The notes: a model not told the origin generated them from the letters alone. DNA of 64,000 bases from Lactonifactor sp. BIOML-A5 (GCF_009677585.1 NZ_WKYV01000006.1:62001-126000); one strand, 5' to 3'. Shown: positions 1-9,990, counted from the stretch's first letter. Numbers and translations are program-made.

Positions 1-2
1 GG

Positions 3-3000
3 GAGAACAGCATTCTCAGCAGGGAGCACGTCTATCAAAACGGCGCTGTACTGACTTCCGAACAAGATATAAATAATACAGCCTTTCCTCCCATCCGGAA
101 GTTAACGGAAAGTTCCGCATATACAGGAAAAAGCGGCAATACAAAATACACCATAGAAAACCTGATTCTAAAGGCAGACAGCCCAAAAGTGGAAGAAGGT
201 GACAAAACCCCCCAGGTGATAGAACCTCTGGGTCTGTTTGCTGTGAATGAAGGAACCATACAGGGGGCGGCCCTTTTGGAGGTGACCGCAGAGGGGGACA
301 GCTGTGTGGGCGCGCTCTGCGGCAATGATAAGGGCAGTATTTCTGACTGCACGGTCAGCGGTTCTGTTACAGGGACTACAGATGTAGGAGGCCTTGTCGG
401 AATCCAGACAGGAGAAAGGGATGCGGTGTATAAAAACCTGACCAACCAGGCTCATGTCTCCGGAAAGCTCCGGGTAGGAGGGATCATCGGGAGCATTGGA
501 AGAACAGCAGGGGAGGATGAAAAGGAAAAAACAGGGGATACTCTTGAAAACTGCAGAAATTACGGGGGCATTACAGCCAGTGAGGCCTCCGGCAAATACA
601 TAGGAGGCATCACTGGATACAGCGACGGAGGGATCCTAAAGGACTGCGTCAGCACCCCTTCCGTATCTGTGAACTATGAAGAAGAGAAGCCTGCGGATTT
701 GTTTGGAGATTTTGTGGGCGGAATTGTGGGATACTCGAAAGACAGCGCCATCAGCGGCTGCAAGACCAGCAACCGTGATATACATAATAAAATCACAGAC
801 GCTTACGTTGTGGGAAAACGTTTTGTGGGCGGGATTGCCGGATTTACGGAGGACAGTATACTGGACGGCAGCCTGCAGGCGAACCAGGCAAATATTCTGG
901 GAGAATCCTATGTGGGCGGAATCGTGGGAGCCAACGGGATTCTGGACGCGGAAACGGGTACAGTATCAAAGGATGGCAAGAATGAAAAAACTGTGGAAAA
1001 CTGGACCAATGAAGGGATAGTTGTGGCCACAGCAGCCTTCGGAGGCGGGATTGCCGGATATAACGGCGGAAGGATTCTCGGCTGCACCAGCAGTGTGAAT
1101 ACCCTGTCCCAGGATGGGGAAGAGCTCCTTGCCAGGACGGAAAAGCTTGGGAAAAACGGAGATTATATCGGGGGAATTGCCGGTTATAATGAAGGAACCA
1201 TACGAAGCAAGGACGGCACCAGGGTGACCAGTGTAGTGGCCGGACATAACTATGTGGGCGGAATCGCGGGGTATAACCGGGCAGGGGATACCGGGGAGAA
1301 TGCGAGCATACGGGGCTACACCCTTGCGGGGGGTTACATCAGCGGCAGCTGCTTTGTGGGCGGATATGTGGGTCTGAACACAGGGACAGATATTTTCACA
1401 GAGGGCAGCCGCAGGATTGACTCCAATCCCAATGCGGTGGAGGGCTCCTATTTTGTGGGAGGTGTATTCGGAGGAAATATTATCTCCGTCTATGAGGAGA
1501 AAAGGATCCCCATTAACTGCGGGACAGACAACTTCCTGGGAAGTATCCGGGCAGAAGCAGGGGCTTTTGCCGGGGGATATGCGGGCTATACCCAGCTCGT
1601 GGCAACCGGGGAGGAGGCAGAAAAAACAGCCGCTCTCTACTGCACCATAGCTGACCGGCATGCCGGGGATGTTCCCGGGATGACAGGTGAGGTACTGGCA
1701 AATGAACTTTCCGCAGCTTCTACTACAGATGCTGTTTTAGAAATGTACAACGAAGAGGACGGCCGGGGAGGAAATCAGAATACTTTAAAATCTGTTGAGG
1801 CTGAGCTCTATGCAGGCGGTGTAGTGGGCTATAATGCCGGTAACACCAGCCTTCTTCTCAAAGGCATTCAGAACAACACACCGGTATACGCCTATTCGGA
1901 TACTGAAAATCAGGAGCTCTCCTATACGGAAACCTTTTCCTATGCCGGAGGGGTGATAGGCATAGCCTCCGAGCGGGTTACCATTGATGACTGCAGAAAT
2001 ACAGACAAAGGAATCGTACGGGGACAGGGAACCTATACCGGCGGGATCGTGGAGGTAAACCAGGGGACGATTCAGAACTGTACCGTGGGCTCCATGACCG
2101 GGGAATCCTTCCTGGGAGGAATCGCAGGGCTTAATAAAGGCGGACGGATCGAAAACTGCACCCTTACCGGCCAGATGAGGGGAGATTCCTATTTGGGCGG
2201 TATTGTATGCCGAAACGAGGGGGAGATTGTCTCCTGCCGTGTGCTCCCTGACGATGCGCAAGTGTCTTCGGTTATGGGAGACGGCAGCTATATCGGCGGT
2301 ATCTCCGCGGTGAACAGCGGTGATAAGGCCAGCATTACAGGCTGGGAGATCAAAGGAGATATAGAAGGTGCCGGGAGCTTTGTGGGCGGAATCGCCGGAA
2401 GCAATGAAAACGCGGCCGTTATCGGTCTTGAGAAAAAGCAGGAGGCTGCCCAGTCCGGAACCATTACCGGCGGGGAGCATGCGGGCGGAATCGCCGGAGT
2501 TAACGGAGGGGACATTTATGCCTCAGGGGAACTTCTGGAGAATACGTTTACAGTAAGGGCTTTGGAAGGAAACGCCGGGGGAATCGCCGGCCTGCAAAGG
2601 GAAACAGGAAATATCTCAGGCACCGGAAACACAGGCAGTATTATTGCGGAAAAGGGAAATGCCGGGGGGATTGTCTGTGACAACCGGGGCAGAGTAGAGG
2701 CTTCGGAAAACAGCGGGGAGGTCACTGCTGCAAACGGAGAGGCGGGAGGCATCTGCGGGGAAAACAGCGGGACAGTTACCGGATGCAGAACGCTCGGCGG
2801 AACTCTGTCTGGCCAGGGGGCTCTGGGAGGAATCGCCGCCGCCAACTATGGAAGAATTGAAGACAGCAGTCTCTTAAGCAAGGCAGAGCTTGCTATTATG
2901 GGGGGACAGCCAGAAAATTATATCGGAGGCATAGCAGGCAGGAACACAGGGGTTATTGTCACCAGCAAGGTGGGCAGTAAAACTGCACCGGTACGGTTAT

Positions 3001-6000
3001 CCTCCGACGAGGACAATTCCAATGTGGGCGGTGTGGCCGGCTATAACGGGCCGGAAGGCCGCGTGGACGGGATGAAAGCACCGGAAACGGTATGCTATGC
3101 GGATATTATCCTGGAGGGCAAGGCCCAGGGAAATCTGGGAGGGATCGCCGGTGTCAATGAGGGCACTATCTCCTATTACGGGGCGGCGGGCCGCATCCAG
3201 GGATCTCAGGCCCAGGGACAGCCGTACGGCATCGGGGGAATTGCCGGCGTCAATGGAAACGGAACAAATACAGCGGTAATCCGCAATTGTACATATCAGG
3301 GAGAAAGCCTGAAAGGGGGAAAGGGCAGCATACACGGGAATGGCATCTCTACCACCAGTGAGGATCTGGCGCGTGTGGGCGGCATAACCGGCCAGAACCT
3401 CTTGAGGGGAGAGATCCGCCAATGCACCATTGGGGGCGGCAGCAGCATTACAGGAAGCCTCTCCTACCTGGGCGGCCTCGCAGGCTATAACCAGGGACTT
3501 ATCCAGGATTGTATTGAGCAGACAGAGTCCGTGGTGGTTCAGGGGATAAAGAGCAGCTGTGTGGGAGGTGCTGTGGGATATAACGGGGACGAGGGCAGGA
3601 CTGCCAATGTCTCTGTGGGCATTGCTGACAGTACACAGGAAAGCAAGAACTGGAGCATTGTCAACAGCCAGAATACAGCCCATGAATTCGGCACAGGGGG
3701 CATCATTGGAAACAATGTGTCCCGCTGCGACCAGAGCGGGCTTACAAACCATGCTTCCGTTAAAACGGATCAGTATTATGTGGGAGGAATCATAGGCATT
3801 CAGGCCAATCGGATTTCCCAGGGAACCTTAATCTCAGACTGCAGAAATACAGGTTCCGTCTACACCTCCAGGTACGGCGCCGGCGGGATCATAGGCTTTC
3901 TGAGGGACTACGGAGTCACCGTAAGGGGCTGTGTGAACCAGGGAAAGGTGACGGCGGACTGCAGCCGGGACACTGCCTACAGGGCAAGGGCTGCGGGGAT
4001 ACTGGGAGATGCCTGGACCAATACGGCTGACATGCAGATAACTATTATGAACTGCGGCAATGAAGGAATCATTGACACCGGCATGTCCGGCAGCCCTTAT
4101 GCGGCGGGAATCTTCAGCTATGTCAATGCGGTTTCTGCTTCTCAGGTTACCCTCAGCGACTGCTACAACGCAGGGGTTGTGAAAAACTCTACAGACGGCG
4201 GAGGAATCGTGTCTAATCTGAACGGCAACATGTCAGTTACGCTGATCCGGTGTGTCAACTATGGCAGCGGACTGAATCCATCGGGGGATTTCTCGGGCAT
4301 TACCGGCCGTACAAAGGCTGTTATGGAACACTGTTTCGGGGTGGGAAAGGCTGATTACCCTCTCGCCAGAACAAACAAAAGCATGGGAAGCCTGAATTAT
4401 TATTTCGGATACGGGAATGTGTCATCGGCAAGCGGAGGGAAACGGCTGGCTTACCCCAGCGGCTGGGACTCCTCGGGCTGGGGCTCATTATCTAATGCAA
4501 ATAAAAAGCTGAATGGCTTTGATTTGACCTTTTCATCCAATCCGGCCGCCGGAAAAATCTACGATAATGCTTCTACGGCTCAACAGCTGCAGACAGCGGC
4601 AAATAAGATAAAAGATATCTGTAAGGCGCCCATTGAGAAATATTTTGCCCAGTATTATGGAGCTGTTACATTGGGAGAACCCCAGAATTTCGGGGCTAAA
4701 GCCAATGGGGATACCTACACCGCGTCCTGGAGCCGGGGGACCAACGGGGATAGGGTATATTATTATGAACTGAAATTATACCGGGCGGGAGAGACCGAGC
4801 CTGTGAAGGTGGTGCAGGTACCGAAAAACCAGTTTTCGGCCGAATTTTCCATAGACAGTGCATGGCCGGACGGTACAGCCTTTTGGATTACTCTCCAGGC
4901 TGTGAGCGGCAATTCTTCCAGAAGCTCGTCCATTTTAAAGACAGAAACCTTTTACACGGCAGAATCTCTTCCTGAGCCGGAGCTGGTATATTATATTACA
5001 GGGGGAAGCTCCTCCCAGATTCAGGGATATTTCTCAGTGGCTAATCTGGAGGAGTATAAGAAACTGACGAATGACAGCTGGCAGATTCACATCACTACAG
5101 ATGCAACAGGAGAGATGATTCTTGGGCAGTCCAATGAAGGAAGGGTATCTCATACCTTTAATTCCGGAAAAAGGAATCTTTCTACTGTCTGCTGGGCGGA
5201 GGACAGCACCGGAACCTACAGGACATCAGCTGTGGTGTCCCAGCTCTCCTATCTCCGATCACCGAAGCAGCTTCCGAGGGTGGCCAGAACGATCTACAGT
5301 TCAAGCTTATCCGGAACCTCCGTGAGCGATATGAAATACCAATTTGAGGTTAGAAACAATAACAAGGGGGACTCCTTCGGAATAGACTACAGGGCAGAGA
5401 TGCTCCATGGGGATGAGATTTTGGCGGAGACATCGGCCAAGATTCAAAAGGAAGGTGCGCAGACTACAGTTTCCCTGGATTTTGCGGCGCTGTCCGAGGA
5501 AGAATTTGAGAAGCTGACCAGGGTAGAAGCCGCCGGAGAGACGATTACCATACGATATTTTGCGTGGACCAGCGGCATCGGCACATATTATCAGAATGTG
5601 GAGAACAGTGATGCAAGAGCCAACGGCTCTTACCTGAACGGAGACAGATACTATAGTGTTTCTCTGGCCCAGGGACCGTACGCCGGAGAGGACAGATTTA
5701 CATTTGTTATGCCTCCAAGGCTGGATCTGGTTTCCATCAGCGACACGATGGGGTATGAGGAAACCGGAGGAAAAGACAGGTATACATTTTCATGGAACTC
5801 AAAAGCGCCCTGGCTGTATGATGTCCAACTGATTGGATATAAGAGTGAAACAGATACCGAGGGAGTTGAGATTATTTCAAGAAAAGGAATGACAGATACC
5901 ACGCTGACTGTGGACGGAACCAGCTGGAGTTACAGCCGGGTAAGATTGTATGTCACCCACAGAGGGGTGAGCGGGGAATCCATAGACAGCAGGCAGTCCA

Positions 6001-7571
6001 GAGACTACCGAATAACCAGAAGACTGTCGCCGGTATCTCAGCCGAAGGCAGTGCTGCCCTCCAGAGATAACCTGATTTACCAGGTTACCTGGAACCCTCT
6101 CACCGATGAGGAACAGTTGAAGTGCTTAGACAGCTATCTGCTCACAGCCTCCGCGGGAGCTAAGACTGTGACAGCTTCGGCAGGTAAAGAGGATACCAGC
6201 TTCCTCCTGAATTTGGAGGAATTCAATGCCCATGACAGGATTTCCATTACCGTTACAGCTGTCTCAGCCGATACCTCCAGGTATCTGAATTCCAGAGCCA
6301 GTGTTCCGGTTACCGTAGAACTGCCCCAGCGGCTGACAAAGCCGGATCCGGATACCACAGGCTTCCAGATAACTCTGGACCCGGACTATCAGGCAGAATA
6401 CGGCGGGGGACTGACGGAGGAAGAATTCCGTCTGAACGGACTTACCCTTAGCGCAGCGGCGGAAACCACAGAGGAAGGCGCCTATGCAGGTGAGGCATAT
6501 ATCACAGAGACGGCGGAAGTGGAGGAAACTCCACTGTATCAGCTGAATTCCTATACGATGAACGGAAGTCTCAAATCCGCAGACTATAATTTCCTGGGAG
6601 TCCCCACGGAGTATGCGGGCAAATACCTGCATATAAGAGTCAGAGCGGTATCGAATAACATTGTATCTTCCCAATGGAGCCAGTGGTATACGTTCCGGCT
6701 GCCGAAGGTGAAGATAGCCACACCGGACCTGTCTCAGACAGACAGCCGGGAAATTATATGGAAAGAAAAAACTAACAATGGAGTTACCACAGGGGAAAGC
6801 TCTATCAAGGCGGTACACACGGCACTTGCATGGAATGGGGTTACCTATGGCAGCGGCTACCAGCTTACCTGGGTACCGCTGGATACAGGTGCGGACACAG
6901 CTTATACTGTCTATCTGCATTCTACTGAAGATCCGGGAGAGCCTTTTGAACTCTGGATGCGTCCCGAGGATATGGATCCGGAATTCCAGGAAGTTATCCA
7001 GGATGCCGGACCGGCAGGAACCGGGGAGAACCGGTATGTGAAACTGCCCTCCACCGTCAGCCAGGAAACCGGGCGGACACGGTATACCTTCCAGATTCCC
7101 CACAGTTACCAGGTCAGCGGAAGGGACAGCGCAGCCGGATATCAGTATCAGCTGTATGTGAATCCACAGATACAGTGCACGGTCACAGATGCCGGGGATG
7201 TGAGTTTTGTCTATATCGCACCGGATATGACAGTTCATAATCAGGAATACCATATGACAGCATCGGCGGTACTGCGGGCGTATTCCTGGGAAAAAAGTGA
7301 GTACAGAGAGGCTTCCTATCCGGTATCCTGGCAGCTCAACCGGATCACTGCTTACGGTGAGTATATTTATGAAATTCAGGAAACGCTGGATACTGCAGAG
7401 AGCGCGGGCCAGATAGGACTTCTGCCGGAAAGGGCGGAGATAAGAGATTTCCTGACCCAGGAGTTGTTCGACGATATCATGGATAGAAAGCTTAAGGAGC
7501 TGCTGTCCGCGGATCTCCTGAGGGGAGCAGCAGAAAAAAGCGGGGATGGTGTAGAGAATGACAAGGAGTAA
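3..7571 (+). CDS. Giant GLUG-repeat adhesin of the type IV pilus locus (5' partial)
   Basis: The reading frame is open from the left edge (first full codon at 3), so the N terminus is missing; 2,522 residues are visible. Up to about base 4330 it is built of dozens of glycine-rich repeats of the form V/IGGIAGxN.G.I..C, the GLUG motif of bacterial surface adhesins, which fold as stacked beta turns. From about 4660 to 7330 the repeats give way to several beta-sandwich segments resembling fibronectin type III (WSRGTNGDRVYYYELKLY, then TWNPLTDEEQLKCLDSYLL). The C terminus is polar, with no LPXTG sorting signal and no membrane segment, so it is not wall-anchored at this end. The stop overlaps the start of the next pilin-like gene by 14 bases, implying coupled translation. 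By position it is a candidate pilus tip or pilus-borne adhesin (inference). The missing N terminus could hold a pilin-like signal. Confidence 0.85.
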   Translation, partial: ENSILSREHVYQNGAVLTSEQDINNTAFPPIRKLTESSAYTGKSGNTKYTIENLILKADSPKVEEGDKTPQVIEPLGLFAVNEGTIQGAALLEVTAEGDSCVGALCGNDKGSISDCTVSGSVTGTTDVGGLVGIQTGERDAVYKNLTNQAHVSGKLRVGGIIGSIGRTAGEDEKEKTGDTLENCRNYGGITASEASGKYIGGITGYSDGGILKDCVSTPSVSVNYEEEKPADLFGDFVGGIVGYSKDSAISGCKTSNRDIHNKITDAYVVGKRFVGGIAGFTEDSILDGSLQANQANILGESYVGGIVGANGILDAETGTVSKDGKNEKTVENWTNEGIVVATAAFGGGIAGYNGGRILGCTSSVNTLSQDGEELLARTEKLGKNGDYIGGIAGYNEGTIRSKDGTRVTSVVAGHNYVGGIAGYNRAGDTGENASIRGYTLAGGYISGSCFVGGYVGLNTGTDIFTEGSRRIDSNPNAVEGSYFVGGVFGGNIISVYEEKRIPINCGTDNFLGSIRAEAGAFAGGYAGYTQLVATGEEAEKTAALYCTIADRHAGDVPGMTGEVLANELSAASTTDAVLEMYNEEDGRGGNQNTLKSVEAELYAGGVVGYNAGNTSLLLKGIQNNTPVYAYSDTENQELSYTETFSYAGGVIGIASERVTIDDCRNTDKGIVRGQGTYTGGIVEVNQGTIQNCTVGSMTGESFLGGIAGLNKGGRIENCTLTGQMRGDSYLGGIVCRNEGEIVSCRVLPDDAQVSSVMGDGSYIGGISAVNSGDKASITGWEIKGDIEGAGSFVGGIAGSNENAAVIGLEKKQEAAQSGTITGGEHAGGIAGVNGGDIYASGELLENTFTVRALEGNAGGIAGLQRETGNISGTGNTGSIIAEKGNAGGIVCDNRGRVEASENSGEVTAANGEAGGICGENSGTVTGCRTLGGTLSGQGALGGIAAANYGRIEDSSLLSKAELAIMGGQPENYIGGIAGRNTGVIVTSKVGSKTAPVRLSSDEDNSNVGGVAGYNGPEGRVDGMKAPETVCYADIILEGKAQGNLGGIAGVNEGTISYYGAAGRIQGSQAQGQPYGIGGIAGVNGNGTNTAVIRNCTYQGESLKGGKGSIHGNGISTTSEDLARVGGITGQNLLRGEIRQCTIGGGSSITGSLSYLGGLAGYNQGLIQDCIEQTESVVVQGIKSSCVGGAVGYNGDEGRTANVSVGIADSTQESKNWSIVNSQNTAHEFGTGGIIGNNVSRCDQSGLTNHASVKTDQYYVGGIIGIQANRISQGTLISDCRNTGSVYTSRYGAGGIIGFLRDYGVTVRGCVNQGKVTADCSRDTAYRARAAGILGDAWTNTADMQITIMNCGNEGIIDTGMSGSPYAAGIFSYVNAVSASQVTLSDCYNAGVVKNSTDGGGIVSNLNGNMSVTLIRCVNYGSGLNPSGDFSGITGRTKAVMEHCFGVGKADYPLARTNKSMGSLNYYFGYGNVSSASGGKRLAYPSGWDSSGWGSLSNANKKLNGFDLTFSSNPAAGKIYDNASTAQQLQTAANKIKDICKAPIEKYFAQYYGAVTLGEPQNFGAKANGDTYTASWSRGTNGDRVYYYELKLYRAGETEPVKVVQVPKNQFSAEFSIDSAWPDGTAFWITLQAVSGNSSRSSSILKTETFYTAESLPEPELVYYITGGSSSQIQGYFSVANLEEYKKLTNDSWQIHITTDATGEMILGQSNEGRVSHTFNSGKRNLSTVCWAEDSTGTYRTSAVVSQLSYLRSPKQLPRVARTIYSSSLSGTSVSDMKYQFEVRNNNKGDSFGIDYRAEMLHGDEILAETSAKIQKEGAQTTVSLDFAALSEEEFEKLTRVEAAGETITIRYFAWTSGIGTYYQNVENSDARANGSYLNGDRYYSVSLAQGPYAGEDRFTFVMPPRLDLVSISDTMGYEETGGKDRYTFSWNSKAPWLYDVQLIGYKSETDTEGVEIISRKGMTDTTLTVDGTSWSYSRVRLYVTHRGVSGESIDSRQSRDYRITRRLSPVSQPKAVLPSRDNLIYQVTWNPLTDEEQLKCLDSYLLTASAGAKTVTASAGKEDTSFLLNLEEFNAHDRISITVTAVSADTSRYLNSRASVPVTVELPQRLTKPDPDTTGFQITLDPDYQAEYGGGLTEEEFRLNGLTLSAAAETTEEGAYAGEAYITETAEVEETPLYQLNSYTMNGSLKSADYNFLGVPTEYAGKYLHIRVRAVSNNIVSSQWSQWYTFRLPKVKIATPDLSQTDSREIIWKEKTNNGVTTGESSIKAVHTALAWNGVTYGSGYQLTWVPLDTGADTAYTVYLHSTEDPGEPFELWMRPEDMDPEFQEVIQDAGPAGTGENRYVKLPSTVSQETGRTRYTFQIPHSYQVSGRDSAAGYQYQLYVNPQIQCTVTDAGDVSFVYIAPDMTVHNQEYHMTASAVLRAYSWEKSEYREASYPVSWQLNRITAYGEYIYEIQETLDTAESAGQIGLLPERAEIRDFLTQELFDDIMDRKLKELLSADLLRGAAEKSGDGVENDKE

Positions 7572-8181
7572 AGGGAAAGATAAGCTGTATGCCGCCTCCC
7601 GAAAACGGGAGGGGTATACAATGATCGTAGTGCTCTGCCTTATGGCCCTTTTTATGGCTCTTGCCCTGTCGCTGATCCTGGCCTCCTCTGTGGCTGTCAG
7701 CCGGGCAAATCAGGCATACGCCCAGGAACAGTGCCGGATATCGGCCATCTCCTTTAGCAAACTGCTGGAAGACTATCTGGGGCGTGATACCAACCAGTTA
7801 ACTATTGGCATCCGCCATGAGATAGAAGGCCAGAAGTGGCCGTACTATGATGAGGACGATACCTCCGGTGTGCATAATAAGATGAATGCCATGAAGAATT
7901 TTTCCGTTGATACCGCTTTCCAGCCTGAGGTTGAGGAAAAGGCAGGAACGTTAAAGGTAAAGATGTATTGGCAGACCAATGACGAGGAGGCAGTGAATGA
8001 TCCGGAACATCCGGAGTATACGGACAGTGAGCTGGTGGTGATCGTAACCTGCAGCTTCAGGAAGCAGGAATACAATGTCACCACAAGATACCGGGCCACT
8101 GTTGAAAAGGAAAGCGGCGGTGAAACCGGTGAGAAAAATGTGTGGGACGGAACCTGGAACAGAATCGGGAGGGATGAATAA
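7558..8181 (+). CDS. GspK/PilX-like minor pilin
   Basis: This 207-residue protein begins with a basic stretch ending KREG, followed by a hydrophobic helix (YTMIVVLCLMALFMALALS) and a polar C-terminal domain. That is the layout of a type IV prepilin cut after Gly by PilD. Mature residue 5 is Val instead of Glu. Loss of Glu5 is typical of the GspK/PilX class that caps the pilus tip (established for type II secretion pseudopilins), so a tip role is inferred. It overlaps the adhesin gene by 14 bases and the next pilin by 1 base. No family name can be given from the C-terminal domain. Confidence 0.72.
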   Translation: MTRSKGKDKLYAASRKREGYTMIVVLCLMALFMALALSLILASSVAVSRANQAYAQEQCRISAISFSKLLEDYLGRDTNQLTIGIRHEIEGQKWPYYDEDDTSGVHNKMNAMKNFSVDTAFQPEVEEKAGTLKVKMYWQTNDEEAVNDPEHPEYTDSELVVIVTCSFRKQEYNVTTRYRATVEKESGGETGEKNVWDGTWNRIGRDE

Positions 8182-8510
8182 TGATACAAAATAAAAAAGG
8201 AACTACTCTTGTAAGTGTAATCGTTTCTTTTGCCATTCTTATGATTGTTATTTTACTGTTTTCCCGTTCAGTGACTTTATCACTGAATCTGTCCCAAAAA
8301 GCTGATAAAATTCTACAGGAGACTACGGAGGCAGTGAATACTTACTACACAGGGACCAACGCGCAGGCTACACCCTGTATTCTGAACATGACAGAGGACG
8401 GAGGAAGCGGTTCGTCCATTGCAGTAAAGTTGAATCCGGAATTCTGCGGGAAGAACAGTGTGGATACGGATAAGGTGATTTATTATTTTACCCCCCAGGG
8501 CGGAGAGTAG
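8181..8510 (+). CDS. Minor type IV pilin-like protein
   Basis: This 109-residue protein has a prepilin-type N terminus: KKG followed by TTLVSVIVSFAILMIVILL, a hydrophobic helix of about 20 residues. The cleavage Gly is present, but mature residue 5 is Ser where most pilins have Glu. The soluble part is very small (about 75 residues) with two Cys that could pair. The ATG overlaps the previous stop by 1 base. It is probably one of the initiation-complex (tip) pilins together with its neighbours (inference). Confidence 0.7.
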   Translation: MIQNKKGTTLVSVIVSFAILMIVILLFSRSVTLSLNLSQKADKILQETTEAVNTYYTGTNAQATPCILNMTEDGGSGSSIAVKLNPEFCGKNSVDTDKVIYYFTPQGGE

Positions 8511-8520
8511 GGAATGACAA

Positions 8521-9144
8521 ATGAATGAGCTGAAGAAGACAAACGGAACCACACTGGTGGAGTTGATGGTGGCCTTTGCCATAGCCGGAATCTTCATGGT
8601 GTCTGCTACAATGCTGATCTCTTCGTTTACCAATGTCTATCTGCGCATTATCAACAGAAACCGCATTCAGGATATCAGCAATGTTGTAATGGAAAAGGTT
8701 GTGGAGGAGCTGACTTATGCATCGGAAACTGCCACGGAAGTGGATCCAGACAAGATAAAGGGAAGCGTGATGCTCTCCGGGGAGGACGGCAGCGGGAATT
8801 ATCTTGTGGCAGAATACAGCAACAAGGACGGCAATCCGGTGCGGATGAGCACACAGGCAGACGGGGAGGGAAACCAGAAAGGACTTCTTCTGGAATACCA
8901 GCCCATATATGAGAATAATTCCCCGGATGGAGCCATCCTCTATGAAGGCTCCCAGTGGTATATGGGTAAGGGCTTCTACAAGAAAAACCAGGTGGACCTA
9001 AGGTTCAGGAAGATAGAGAATACGGCGTGTATTGAGGTAATCCTAACGGTATCGGATGAAAAAGGCCGGTACAAAAAAACAACAGAAAAATGCGTGGAAT
9101 GTATCGATCTGGACCCGAATGATGTGCAGGGGGAAGGCGGCTGA
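8521..9144 (+). CDS. Prepilin-type cleavage/methylation protein (minor pilin, GspJ/PilW-like)
   Basis: This 207-residue protein carries a full prepilin signature: NG followed by TTLVELMVAFAIAGIFMV, with the conserved Glu at mature position 5. The remainder is a 170-residue soluble domain ending in two Cys-containing strands. Size and position suggest a GspJ/PilW-type minor pilin that would complex with the two preceding pilin-like proteins (inference from gene order). It begins 10 bases after the previous stop and is the last gene before a new promoter. Confidence 0.75.
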   Translation: MNELKKTNGTTLVELMVAFAIAGIFMVSATMLISSFTNVYLRIINRNRIQDISNVVMEKVVEELTYASETATEVDPDKIKGSVMLSGEDGSGNYLVAEYSNKDGNPVRMSTQADGEGNQKGLLLEYQPIYENNSPDGAILYEGSQWYMGKGFYKKNQVDLRFRKIENTACIEVILTVSDEKGRYKKTTEKCVECIDLDPNDVQGEGG

Positions 9145-9479
9145 TGCATACACAATACTGCAAATAATATGTAGAATTGTGTTGATTTCCAAACTCCTTT
9201 TTGTTGACTTACACAGGAGAGTACTGTATAATTTTTGTTAAGAATATACAATTTATAGAAGTTATAAAATATATAAACTGAATTAATTATTGAGTGATTT
9301 TTATGAACAGAAAGTCAGCTTTGAACATAGAGTTAGGAATAATGATTGGTGTTCATCAGGTACGGAAAGGCTTCTAAGAAGAATTTAGGCGCAAAGCCTC
9401 TGTATCTGTTTTATAACGTCACGAGCCGTGGGGCGAGGGCGGGAACATATAGAAAAGGAGAGAAAGGAAGTAGATTTAC
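9145..9479 (+). promoter_or_regulatory. Pilin leader region with possible structured RNA
   Basis: A 335-base gap lies before the major pilin gene. After the promoter at 9204-9232, an AT-rich leader of about 240 bases runs to the pilin. Its 3' half is GC-richer and can fold: AGGCTT (9368-9373) can pair with AAGCCT (about 9395-9400), and CACG/CGTG form a short hairpin near 9421-9431. The segment GCAAAGCC (about 9391-9398) matches a short conserved stretch of c-di-GMP-I riboswitches, but the flanking GGCAAACC and GGTTGCC signatures are absent, so that identification is weak. A 24-codon open frame (ATG 9303 to TAA 9375-9377) with no clear ribosome binding site also lies here. Confidence 0.4.
9204..9232 (+). 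promoter_or_regulatory. Sigma-A promoter for the major pilin
   Basis: TTGACT (9204-9209) and TATAAT (9227-9232) are separated by exactly 17 bases. This is a near-consensus housekeeping promoter. It gives the major pilin its own strong start inside the locus and a 5' leader of about 240 bases. Confidence 0.8.
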
Positions 9480-9974
9480 ATGAATGTAATGAAAAAATTG
9501 AAAGATTCCAGGAAGAATAAAAAGGGTTTTACGCTGGTTGAGTTGATCGTTGTATTGGTAATTTTGGCGATATTAATGGCTATTTTGATTCCGGCGTTGA
9601 CTGGGTATATTAGGAAGGCACAGGATAAACAAGTGCTGGCAGAAGGAAGAAATGTTTTAATGGCTGCACAGACTGCATTGTCAGAACAGTATGAGGCTAA
9701 AACTGACACTGGAAAGATTGCAGATGTGGCAGCTGATATAGTTGCTGAGATTTCAGATTTAACTGATGGAGAGTTGACAGGTAGTTATGAAGTAGTTGCT
9801 AACCCTGATACGTATAAAGTAGAAAGCTTAAAATATGATAATGGCAAAAAAGTGGCCGTTTATTCTACCACAGGCGCTAACAAAGGATGGACCGTAGAAA
9901 AATCTTCCGAGGCAGGCGTTGGTGATGACCCGGTAGTAAAGGCAAGTACTCCAAATCCGCCGGCTGGAGAATAA
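9480..9974 (+). CDS. pilA: Major type IV pilin
   Basis: This 164-residue protein has a textbook type IVa prepilin N terminus: RKNKKG followed by FTLVELIVVLVILAILMAILIPAL, with Phe1, Glu5 and Pro22 of the mature pilin. PilD would cleave after the Gly, and the long N-terminal helix then packs into the pilus core. The soluble domain is small, Ala-rich in the alpha-1 extension and Cys-free. The ribosome binding site AGAAAGGAAG lies 9 bases before the ATG. It has its own near-consensus promoter and lower GC than its neighbours, as expected for a highly expressed structural subunit. The symbol rests on function and not on orthology to one named species. Confidence 0.9.
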   Translation: MNVMKKLKDSRKNKKGFTLVELIVVLVILAILMAILIPALTGYIRKAQDKQVLAEGRNVLMAAQTALSEQYEAKTDTGKIADVAADIVAEISDLTDGELTGSYEVVANPDTYKVESLKYDNGKKVAVYSTTGANKGWTVEKSSEAGVGDDPVVKASTPNPPAGE

Positions 9975-9990
9975 TTAAGTTAATTAGTTT

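Noticed and set aside
200..4330. Tandem DNA repeats or CRISPR-like array suspected in the GLUG region
   Set aside because: The repeats are at protein level with divergent codons and irregular spacing; there are no identical repeats with unique spacers.
6264..7253. 329-residue minus-strand open frame inside the adhesin gene
   Set aside because: It is the complement of repeat-rich coding sequence; no ribosome binding site and no recognisable domain.
9300..9480. c-di-GMP-II riboswitch before the major pilin, as in C. difficile
   Set aside because: The class II conserved segments and pseudoknot strands are not present.
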